The notes under the pieces: model-generated
Database searches by the model: none
What the model saw: only the letters and a program-made list of their open reading frames with translations
Told to the model about the DNA's origin: nothing
Made by a program: the position numbers and the translations under genes
In this document: positions 50,850 to 58,910 of the stretch, piece after piece
Layout of the letters: each line of letters starts with the position of its first letter
Position numbering within the stretch: the stretch's first letter is position 1
Assembly: GCF_000382405.1 (NCBI RefSeq)
Contig: NZ_KB908273.1
Location: forward strand, 1-64,000
Reading direction: 5' to 3'
From: Mycobacterium sp. 141
GTDB taxonomy: Bacteria > Actinomycetota > Actinomycetes > Mycobacteriales > Mycobacteriaceae
DNA length: 64,000 nucleotides

Positions 50850-51419
50850 GTGAGGCGTTGCGCAGTCCTGACCGCGGCAGCTGCTGCATTGGTCGGATGT
50901 TCCTCCGGCACGGTGGTCAACACCGGTGACGCACCCCCGCAGATCCCTACGCCCACGTCGACAGCCGTGCCGCAGTACAGCACCGCGAACCTGGTCGACG
51001 GCTCCGGCTACGCCACCGAGGTGGACGGTCGCACCGGGTACTACTTCCGCACCCCGAGCGGACGCTGGCGATGCGCAATCCTGCCCCGAGACAAGGCGGG
51101 CTGCCAGTCCGCGAGCGGGTTGTCGACCATCGCCGTCACCGGCGCACCGACCTCGGTGCCCGACGGTAGCGGCGGCACCACCGCGCCCAACGCGATCGCC
51201 GTCGACCGCGACCACGACGCCGGATTCATCGCGCTGACCGAACCCGAGTTCTCCGTGGACAACGCAAAGACACTGCCCTTCGGCAAAGTGCTTGCGGTAG
51301 CGGGATTTCGGTGCAATGTGCAGGAATCCTCCGGTATATCGTGCGTGCGCGAATTGACCGGCAAAGGATTCACCTTCTCCGGCGAAACATTCACTCCGCA
51401 GTACACGGACATCCCTTAA
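50850..51419 (+). CDS. Putative secreted lipoprotein
   Basis: From the GTG at 50850 the protein has a short basic start, a hydrophobic helix and the lipobox LVGCSS, then a Thr/Pro linker and a domain with four cysteines (RCAILPRDKAGC, RCNVQESSGISC) likely to form two disulfides. The fold is not recognised; it is a mycobacterial envelope protein by its looks. A longer frame (50754) would overlap the upstream gene's stop and is less likely. Confidence 0.7.
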   Translation: MRRCAVLTAAAAALVGCSSGTVVNTGDAPPQIPTPTSTAVPQYSTANLVDGSGYATEVDGRTGYYFRTPSGRWRCAILPRDKAGCQSASGLSTIAVTGAPTSVPDGSGGTTAPNAIAVDRDHDAGFIALTEPEFSVDNAKTLPFGKVLAVAGFRCNVQESSGISCVRELTGKGFTFSGETFTPQYTDIP

Positions 51420-51510
51420 CGTGAAGGGATGATCCGGATCGGCAGGGTCACCCAGTGCGCAATGCCCGAACACCAAACGGTTGTTCTCGCCGCGAGTACG
51501 CTGAGTTGGC

Positions 51511-52755
51511 ATGACCCAATCCACGTCCCAGTCATCCACTTTCGTGATCGTCGGCGGTGGCTTGGCCGGCGCCAAAGCCGCTGAAGCACTGCGGGACAAC
51601 GACTTTGGCGGGAAAGTCATACTTTTCGCCGCCGAGGATCGGCTACCCTACGAACGCCCACCGCTGTCCAAGGAATATCTGGCCGGCAAAAAGGCCCTCG
51701 CAGATTTCACCGTCGACCCCGCCGACTGGTACCGCGACCACCACATCGACCTACGGGTGGGCACGACGGTGACCGCCGTCAACCCCGGCGACCACACCGT
51801 CACCCTGCCCGACGACAGCACCGTGGGCTACGACAAGCTCCTGCTCGCCACCGGGTCGGCCGCGCGGCGCCCACCGATCCCCGGCAGCGACGCGGCCGGT
51901 GTGCGCTACCTGCGCACCATCGACGACGCCGCGGCACTGCGCGACACGCTGACCGAGGGGGCTTCGCTCGCGATCATCGGCGCGGGATGGATCGGCCTCG
52001 AGGTCGCCGCGGGCGCCCGCGAACGCGGCGTGAACGTCACCGTCGTCGAATCCGCGCAGCTGCCGCTGCTGGGCTCGCTCGGTGCCGAGGTCGGCGAGGT
52101 GTTCGCCCAGCTGCACCGTGACCACGGCGTCGACCTGCGGCTGAGTGAGACGGTGCAGGAGATCACGGTCGCCGGCGGCCGCGCGACCGGCCTGAAACTG
52201 GGCGACGGGTCGACCGTGGCAGCCGACGCGGTGCTGGTCGCGGTCGGTGCGGCGCCCAACATCACGCTGGCCGAAGAAGCAGGCCTGACCATCACCGACG
52301 GCGGCGTGCAGGTCGATGCGACCCTGCGCAGCAGCGATCCTGACATCTACGCCGTCGGCGACATCGCCACCGCTCAAAACCCGGTGTTCGACGCACGGAT
52401 CCGCACCGAACATTGGGCCAACGCACTCAAGCAACCTGCCACCGCCGTGGCCGGCATGCTCGGCAAACCCACCGAATACGCCGAACTGCCGTACTTCTTC
52501 ACTGACCAGTACAACCTCGGTATGGAGTACGTCGGATACGCCCCCGAGTATGAGCAGGTGGCGTTCCGCGGGAACGTGGCCAAGCTCGAGTTCGTCGCCT
52601 TCTGGCTCTCCACCGACAACCGCGTCCTGGCCGGCATGAACGTGAACGTGTGGGATGTGCTCGACGACATCAAGACCTTGATCCGGTCGGGAGCCCAGGT
52701 CGACCCACAACACCTGGCTGATCCACAGCGGCCGCTCAACGCTCCGACTGCGTGA
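51511..52755 (+). CDS. Rubredoxin/ferredoxin-NAD(P) reductase-type FAD oxidoreductase
   Basis: A 414-residue two-dinucleotide-fold flavoprotein. The FAD motif is VIVGGGLAGAKAAEALR, NAD(P)H binding is IIGAGWIGLEVAAGAR, and the FAD-contact motif is DIYAVGDIA. The C-terminus has the reductase domain typical of ferredoxin reductases of dioxygenase and P450 systems. Its partner is not nearby. The next gene's GTG overlaps its stop codon, so it may be co-translated with the nuclease gene, although it is not obviously part of that system. Confidence 0.88.
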   Translation: MTQSTSQSSTFVIVGGGLAGAKAAEALRDNDFGGKVILFAAEDRLPYERPPLSKEYLAGKKALADFTVDPADWYRDHHIDLRVGTTVTAVNPGDHTVTLPDDSTVGYDKLLLATGSAARRPPIPGSDAAGVRYLRTIDDAAALRDTLTEGASLAIIGAGWIGLEVAAGARERGVNVTVVESAQLPLLGSLGAEVGEVFAQLHRDHGVDLRLSETVQEITVAGGRATGLKLGDGSTVAADAVLVAVGAAPNITLAEEAGLTITDGGVQVDATLRSSDPDIYAVGDIATAQNPVFDARIRTEHWANALKQPATAVAGMLGKPTEYAELPYFFTDQYNLGMEYVGYAPEYEQVAFRGNVAKLEFVAFWLSTDNRVLAGMNVNVWDVLDDIKTLIRSGAQVDPQHLADPQRPLNAPTA

Positions 52756-53777
52756 GGCCTGCCGCCCCGATTCCCTGGGCCTCGATACCTCGTGGTCAAG
52801 TCGTGCGATTGGCCGGGCCAACCGCAGAGGAACTCGCGGTTGCGCTCGATCCCCTCCCGGCCGCAGCGCCGGTGGTGATCCACTGCCGGCTGCGCCCCGG
52901 CGCTGCCCGCGTCGTCGTCGACAGTCTCCTCGACCAGCTGGAAACGGTTGCGTGCCAGCTATTTCCGGCCTGGCTTCCCGATGCTGACATGTTGCACACC
53001 AGCGACCTGGACCGTCGGGTGGTCCGCGCGTTGGCGCGCAGGCACGCCGCCACCAGCGAACATTTCGGTCCATTCCTCGCCGACCTGGCCGAGGCTGCGC
53101 TGCTGGGCCGGCCCAGGCACGAGCGCCACGACCCGGAACTGCAGGCGCGGGGACTGCGACGCGCACTGGGCGCCGCATATGGCAGGGACGATCTCGCCGT
53201 ACTGATCGACGCGTCATCGACGTCTTCGTCGGCCGACGAGGACGTCGATGAGGCGTCCTGTGCGACAGCACTGAAGTGGCTTGCCACTCACGGGGGCTTT
53301 GGAGTGTGGCTTCTCACCGGCGCCATGGCATCGGTGGACCGCTTCCCCACCGTCACGCTGCCCGGCGGGTGCCGCGCAGTGGCCGCCGATACCGACGACC
53401 GCGTCGAGTTTCCGCCGTTGCTCGGGCTCCCGCACCCCGCCAGCGCCGCCGAGCAGGCCCTCGAAAAGGCCTTGGCGCGGTGCGGCTGGGCGGCCGAACG
53501 CACCTGGAACCAGGTCTATCAGCCGCATTCGCTGGTTCGGCCCATCCGCGTCGACCTACTGTGGCCACAGGCACGGTGCGTCGTCGAGATCGACGGGCCG
53601 GACCATCGTGGCGCACTGAAGTACGCCGACGACCGGTGGCGCGACAACACCTTGGTACTGGACGGCTTCATGGTGTTGCGATTCACCAACGACGAGGTAG
53701 CCGCGGATGTGTCACGGGTGGTTGGCATGATCGAACGGATGCTGGCGGTCAGACGAGCTGAAGGGGATACGCAGTGA
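52752..53777 (+). CDS. DUF559/Vsr-like nuclease protein (system gene A)
   Basis: A 341-residue protein. The last roughly 80 residues are a DUF559/Vsr-type PD-(D/E)XK nuclease fold: IRVDLLWP (D268), CVVEIDGPDH (E279, D281), a central KYADDRWRDNTLVLDGF, and the strand MVLRFTNDEV. The first 260 residues are not recognised and include an acidic Ser-rich linker. It starts with GTG overlapping the reductase stop and ends in the GTG of gene B. It is probably a DNA-cutting effector of the operon. Confidence 0.75.
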   Translation: MRPAAPIPWASIPRGQVVRLAGPTAEELAVALDPLPAAAPVVIHCRLRPGAARVVVDSLLDQLETVACQLFPAWLPDADMLHTSDLDRRVVRALARRHAATSEHFGPFLADLAEAALLGRPRHERHDPELQARGLRRALGAAYGRDDLAVLIDASSTSSSADEDVDEASCATALKWLATHGGFGVWLLTGAMASVDRFPTVTLPGGCRAVAADTDDRVEFPPLLGLPHPASAAEQALEKALARCGWAAERTWNQVYQPHSLVRPIRVDLLWPQARCVVEIDGPDHRGALKYADDRWRDNTLVLDGFMVLRFTNDEVAADVSRVVGMIERMLAVRRAEGDTQ

Positions 53778-54427
53778 CGACCAATCCGGATGAGCTGACC
53801 GGGGCCCAGCAGGCGGTGCTGCTGGTGCTCATGGCCGAATGCCGCGCGGTGCCCAACCCTGAACTCGAAAAGCTGGGCCCCAGGCTGGACAAGGACAACA
53901 GGGTGAAGCTCAACGAGAAGGGCCTGGTGGAATCCAGCCGGCCTGGCCGGAGCTGGGTGCACGAATTGACCGACGACGGCTGGGCCACCTGTCGCCGCAT
54001 CATCGGCAGTGACACTCCGCCGCTGTCCTCCGGCCAGGGTAAGGCGCTCTACACCGTGCTGCGCGGCCTGGCCCGTTACCTCTCGGGGTCCGACGTGCCC
54101 CTGTCGGAAGTCTTCGCCGCACCGCCGGCCACCGGACCGCAAGATGCCCCCGCGTCGTCACCGGTCGCCGATGCCGAGCAGTTGGTGCGCGAAGCGTACG
54201 CCCGCCTTGCACCGCGACCCGGGGGGTGGGTTGCGCTGGTGCGCCTACGCGCCGAGATCCCGCAGCTCGCCCCGACGGAGCTCGACTCCGCACTGCAGCG
54301 CATGTACCGCCTGCCCGGCGTCCACCTGATCCCCGAGGAGAACCAGAAGGTGCTCACCGGCGATGACAGATCGGCCGCGGTGGCGATCGGTGATCAGGAC
54401 AAGCACCTCATCGCGATCGAGCAGTGA
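53774..54427 (+). CDS. Winged-helix-like adaptor protein (system gene B)
   Basis: A 217-residue protein. The N-terminal part (ELTGAQQAVLLVLMAEC... GLVESSRPGRSWVHELTDDGW) has the look of a winged helix with a beta wing. The second half (QLVREAYARLAPRPGGWVALVRLR and SALQRMYRLPG) may be another helix-turn-helix. No enzymatic motifs. It overlaps gene A by 4 bases and gene C by one base (TGATG). It may bind DNA or recruit the nuclease to the ATPase. Confidence 0.7.
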   Translation: MTTNPDELTGAQQAVLLVLMAECRAVPNPELEKLGPRLDKDNRVKLNEKGLVESSRPGRSWVHELTDDGWATCRRIIGSDTPPLSSGQGKALYTVLRGLARYLSGSDVPLSEVFAAPPATGPQDAPASSPVADAEQLVREAYARLAPRPGGWVALVRLRAEIPQLAPTELDSALQRMYRLPGVHLIPEENQKVLTGDDRSAAVAIGDQDKHLIAIEQ

Positions 54428-57400
54428 TGGATCCGGTATACCGCGAAGCGCTCGGTGCGCTGCGTCTGACCTGGGCACCGACCACCGACGACCTATGGCG
54501 GCCCCAGGGCGCGCTGCACGTGCCCGGCTTGAACGAGGGCCCGCTCGGCGAGGTGATGGCGGCATTCACCGACGCCGTCCGCCACCCCGACGTCAGCCCG
54601 CTCGGGGTGGCACTGCGCGGTCCGGCCGGCTCGGGTAAGACGCACATGCTCGGTCAGGTGCGGGAACGGGTGCAAACCGGCGGCGGCTTCTTCTTCATCG
54701 TCGAACTGCTCGATGCCACCAGCTTCTGGCAGTCGGCCCGAGCAGGCATGCTGGAGAGCCTCGGACGCCCCGGCGCCCGCGAAACTCAGCTCAAGGACCT
54801 GCTGTGGGCGCTGGCGTCGCTGGCGCACGTGTCACGGGCAGACCGCCGCGCGATCGCCGGTGAAGACGACCTGTCACCCGAAACGCTCGACGGGTTCATC
54901 ACCGCGTTGAGCAAGGTGGACCGGGAAACCATGAGGCAGTGCCGGCACATGGTCCGTGCCCTGGTGCTGTCCGGCTCGAACGACTTCGGCCTCCAGGACA
55001 TCGGCGACGCCTATCTCAACGGCACCGACAGCCCTGCCGGTGAGCGAGCCACGTGGGGGCTACCGGCTCCGGCGGGCACCCCGCAGGAAGTCGTGCGCGA
55101 CATCTCCAGGGTGGTGGCACTGGCGGGTCCCTCGGTACTGGCGGTCGACCAGATCGACACCTTGCTGGCGCAATCCACTGAACGCACGGAATCGGCAAGC
55201 GAACGCACCGACAACCGCGACATCGAGCACGTCGCCCACGGGTTGATGTCGATCAGGCAGACGATGCGCCGCACGGTGGGCGTCGTGGCCTGCCTGCCGA
55301 CCGCCTGGGAGAGCATTCGCCGCCACGCCACCTCGACGGTGCAGGACCGGTTCAGGGAAACCTCGCCGCTGCAAGGCCTGCCCACCCCGGAGGTCGGTCG
55401 GGCCATCCTGGAACGGCGGTTCGCCTCCGACTACGCCACGGTCGGGTTCGCCCCGCCCTACCCGAGCTGGCCGATTCTGCCCGAGGCCTTCGCCGACGCC
55501 CCGGCCTACACTCCGCGGCAATTGCTCAAACGGGCCGATACGCACATCCGGGCGTGCCTGGCCGGTGGGACCGTCGAGGAGCTACGCGCCCTGGCCGCCG
55601 ACGCGCAGGTGCCATCGCATGACGAAGCGCCACCGGAGCCCGTGCTGACCGACGACGAAACCGCGGCGCTGGACGCACGGTTCGCCGATTACCGCCGGCG
55701 CGCGGTCACCATCGCTGCCTTCGACCCGGAAGGCGAAGACACCACGGTGCCCGACCTGCTCGGAGCAGCGCTGACCGCCTGGATCGTCGAACGCGACGGC
55801 GGCGAGCAAGAGTTCCGGATCGACCCCAGGCCCGGCGCCAAGGCCGTGCTGCACGCCAGACTGCGGCAGAGTCTGGACTCCACCACCGACGATGAACGAC
55901 ACTGGGCGTTTCGCGCGATCGCAGCTCCAAACGCCGTCGCAGCTCAGAGTCGGATTCGAAATGCTTGGAGTGCAACAGGATTCGGTACCGACGCGAAGCG
56001 TCGCCAGCTGTTTTTCCTGCGCAATACGGCGTGGCCGAGCGGCAAGAAGATGGTGGAGATGATCGCCGAACTCGAGGCGGCGGGCGGGCGCACCCTGCGC
56101 ATGTCCGACGACGACGTGCGCACCATGGTCGCACTGCGCGACCTGATCGATGAGAATCCCCCACATCTGCCCGCCTGGCTTGCGTCCCGCAAGCCCGCGC
56201 ACGGCGTCGCGTTGTTGCGGGAGGCGCTCGGCGACGAGGCCGGCGACACGCCACCACCGGTACCCGAGTCGCGCGAATACGCGGCGGTCGACGAGCCTAC
56301 GCCCGCACCGGTTTTCGACGCACTCATCGCTCCCACCGCCATCCCGCTCGGTGTCGACAACATCGGCGGGGTCACGCGTACTGTCGACCTTGTCGCACTG
56401 CGCAAGCATGTCGCCATCTTCGCGGGTTCCGGGTCGGGCAAAACGGTGCTGCTGCGGCGCATCGTGGAGGAATGCGCGCTGCGCGGCGTGTCGTCGATCG
56501 TCCTCGACGTGAACAACGACCTGTCCCGACTTGGGCTGCCGTGGCCGGAAACCCCGCCGGGCTGGAACCCGCAGGACACTCCGCGGGCCCACGACTATCT
56601 CGACAACACCGAGGTGGTGGTGTGGACACCGAACCGGATGAGCGGGCGTCCGTTGGCTTTTCAGCCGCTGCCCGATTTCGGCAGCGTCGTCGACGCCCCC
56701 GACGAGTTCAACGAAGCGGTCGAATCCGCTGTCGCCGCCCTGGAACCCAGGGCGCTGATCACCGGGAGCAAGTCGAAGATCGCCCACGCTCAAGCAGTGC
56801 TCAAGGAGGCCCTGCAGTGGTACGGACGCCGCTCCGGCACCGATTTGAAAGAGTTCATCGGGGTGCTGGCCGACCTCCCCGACGAAGCCAGCACGCTGAC
56901 CGGCGCCCGGGAACGGGCCGCGGAGTTGGCGACAAACCTGCGCGTCGCGATGATCAACGACAACATGTTCGGCGGCGCGGGTGAATCCGCCGACCCTGGA
57001 GTGTTGTTGACCCCGTCGGACGGTTATCGGGCGCGGGTGTCGGTGATCAGCATGATCGGCCTCATCAGCGACCAACAGAAGCAGGCATTCGTCAATCAGC
57101 TACAGATGGCCCTGTTCTCGTGGATCAAGCGCCATCCCGCCGGGGACCGCCCACTTGGCGGCCTACTGGTGATGGACGAGGCGCAGAACTTCGCCCCCTC
57201 GGGACGCTCTACCGTCAGCCTTCGCAGCACACTGGCCCTGTCGTCACAGGCCCGCAAGTACGGACTGGGGCTGCTCTACGCCACCCAGATGCCCAAGGGC
57301 ATCAACACCGGGATTCCCAGCAACGCCGCCACGCAGGTCTACGGCTTCCTCAACTCACCGGCCCAGATCGCGACCGCCGTCGAGTTCGCCCGGGTCAAGG

Positions 57401-57573
57401 GTGGCGAGGTGCCCGATATCAGCAGGCTGCGGGCCGGCACTTTCTATGTCGCGGCGGAAGGCGAAGCCTTCCACAAGATCAAGACGCCGTGGTCCCTGTC
57501 GCATCATCCCGCGAGCCCGCCGACCACCGAGGAGGTGTTGGCCCTCGCCCAACGAAAGCTGGCTCCCAGGTAG
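54427..57573 (+). CDS. Double ATPase with AAA N-half and HerA/FtsK-like C-half (system gene C)
   Basis: A 1048-residue protein with two P-loop domains. The N-terminal AAA/STAND-like ATPase has Walker A GPAGSGKTHM (Lys71) and Walker B VLAVDQID. The C-terminal HerA/VirB4-like motor has Walker A GSGSGKTVLL (Lys672) and Walker B LLVMDEAQNF (Asp about 917), plus the later LGLLYATQMPKGI sensor. HerA-type motors translocate DNA and pair with nucleases in repair and defence. The start ATG at 54427 overlaps gene B's stop; GTG 54424 is also possible. No signal or membrane helix. Confidence 0.85.
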   Translation: MDPVYREALGALRLTWAPTTDDLWRPQGALHVPGLNEGPLGEVMAAFTDAVRHPDVSPLGVALRGPAGSGKTHMLGQVRERVQTGGGFFFIVELLDATSFWQSARAGMLESLGRPGARETQLKDLLWALASLAHVSRADRRAIAGEDDLSPETLDGFITALSKVDRETMRQCRHMVRALVLSGSNDFGLQDIGDAYLNGTDSPAGERATWGLPAPAGTPQEVVRDISRVVALAGPSVLAVDQIDTLLAQSTERTESASERTDNRDIEHVAHGLMSIRQTMRRTVGVVACLPTAWESIRRHATSTVQDRFRETSPLQGLPTPEVGRAILERRFASDYATVGFAPPYPSWPILPEAFADAPAYTPRQLLKRADTHIRACLAGGTVEELRALAADAQVPSHDEAPPEPVLTDDETAALDARFADYRRRAVTIAAFDPEGEDTTVPDLLGAALTAWIVERDGGEQEFRIDPRPGAKAVLHARLRQSLDSTTDDERHWAFRAIAAPNAVAAQSRIRNAWSATGFGTDAKRRQLFFLRNTAWPSGKKMVEMIAELEAAGGRTLRMSDDDVRTMVALRDLIDENPPHLPAWLASRKPAHGVALLREALGDEAGDTPPPVPESREYAAVDEPTPAPVFDALIAPTAIPLGVDNIGGVTRTVDLVALRKHVAIFAGSGSGKTVLLRRIVEECALRGVSSIVLDVNNDLSRLGLPWPETPPGWNPQDTPRAHDYLDNTEVVVWTPNRMSGRPLAFQPLPDFGSVVDAPDEFNEAVESAVAALEPRALITGSKSKIAHAQAVLKEALQWYGRRSGTDLKEFIGVLADLPDEASTLTGARERAAELATNLRVAMINDNMFGGAGESADPGVLLTPSDGYRARVSVISMIGLISDQQKQAFVNQLQMALFSWIKRHPAGDRPLGGLLVMDEAQNFAPSGRSTVSLRSTLALSSQARKYGLGLLYATQMPKGINTGIPSNAATQVYGFLNSPAQIATAVEFARVKGGEVPDISRLRAGTFYVAAEGEAFHKIKTPWSLSHHPASPPTTEEVLALAQRKLAPR

Positions 57574-57624
57574 ACATTCGGGACCAACTTGCCACCGGTG
57601 CACCTCGGCGGCGCGGCGGGTCAC

Positions 57625-58665
57625 TCACCGCGGGCGGACGATGGACTTGAGGCTGGCGGCATCGCTGTCACTGTCGAGGGCCTCGCCGACGTGTTCGAGG
57701 TCGTAGCGACCGGTGACCATGGCATCGAGGTCGACGGCACCGCTGGCCGCCAGATGTATTGCGGCGGGCCAGCTGTCGGTGTAGCGGAACACGCCGGTGA
57801 CGTTGATCTCCAGGTTCTGGATGTGGCTGACGGGCAGCGTGTACTCGTCAGCGCCCATGCCGACCAGCACGACGTGACCGGCTGGGCCCACGGCCTTGAT
57901 GCCGCTCACGACGGCCACCGGTGCACCGCTGGCGTCGACAAACGCGTCGACAGGATCGATCGCGGTGACATCGACCGCCGTCGGATCGAGCACCTCGGTG
58001 GCGCCGAACTGCAGCGCCCGCTCACGCCGTGCAGCCACCGGATCGGTAACCACAATGCGGGCCGCACCGAACGCGCGCGCGGTCTGCGCGCAGATCACGC
58101 CGATCGGCCCAGCCCCGGCGATCAGGACCGACGAACCAGGAACCACGTGCGCCTTGCGCATCGTGGAGATGGCGACCGAAAGCGGCTCAAGCAGCGCCGC
58201 GGCCTCGTCGGACACGGAATCCGGTACAGCGTGCGCCATGTCGTCGTCGATGGTGACATAGCGGCAGAACGCACCGTCGACGGGCGGGGTGGCATAGAAC
58301 TTCATCTCCGGGCACAGGTTGTACCGACCAGCCAGGCACTGCTTGCAGCGCCGGCATGGGTGCTGCGGCTCGACGGCGACCCGCTGACCGACCCGGTCGG
58401 GGTCGACGCCATCGCCCACGACGACGATCCGCCCGGACAGTTCATGCCCGAGGATCATCGGTTCCTCGACGACGAAATCTCCGATGCGGCCGTGCCGGTA
58501 GTAATGCACGTCAGAGCCGCACACACCGACAGCAGCCACCTCGACCAGTACCTCACGCGGCGCAGGTGACGGCACGGGTCGGTCTTCGATGTGCAGTGTG
58601 CCTACGCCGGTCAGCACGCTGGCCCGCATGGTGGCGGGTGCCTCGGCGGTGGGGGTGGTGTTCAT
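57625..58665 (-). CDS. Zinc-dependent polyol/alcohol dehydrogenase (MDR family)
   Basis: A 346-residue medium-chain dehydrogenase of the sorbitol/iditol 2-dehydrogenase type. Catalytic zinc is held by CGSDVHYY and GHELSG; structural zinc by CRRCKQCLAGRYNLC; NAD binding is GAGPIGVICAQ. The start is ATG 58665 (MNTTPTAEAP) with GGAG upstream. Polyol or sugar-alcohol oxidation is likely. It is divergent from phosphoketolase, which fits a carbohydrate role. Confidence 0.88.
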   Translation of the reverse strand: MNTTPTAEAPATMRASVLTGVGTLHIEDRPVPSPAPREVLVEVAAVGVCGSDVHYYRHGRIGDFVVEEPMILGHELSGRIVVVGDGVDPDRVGQRVAVEPQHPCRRCKQCLAGRYNLCPEMKFYATPPVDGAFCRYVTIDDDMAHAVPDSVSDEAAALLEPLSVAISTMRKAHVVPGSSVLIAGAGPIGVICAQTARAFGAARIVVTDPVAARRERALQFGATEVLDPTAVDVTAIDPVDAFVDASGAPVAVVSGIKAVGPAGHVVLVGMGADEYTLPVSHIQNLEINVTGVFRYTDSWPAAIHLAASGAVDLDAMVTGRYDLEHVGEALDSDSDAASLKSIVRPR

Positions 58666-58910
58666 CTGACTGTCTCCGTTCGGTGGTCGGTGTCGACGCC
58701 GCGAATCCGCCGCCATCAGACCGACGGCTCGACCCCGGGATTTTTCTCACGCTCGTTGACCTGGCCGTACCCGACGAGTACCGGCGTCTTCGGGTTGATG
58801 GGCATCGATGCACCATATCCGGCCGACGTGCGCCATTTTTCGCGATATCGCTGCCGTTGACGTCAATAATTCTTACCCGTTGTTTACCGGTCACGACCAT
58901 GATGGGACAG

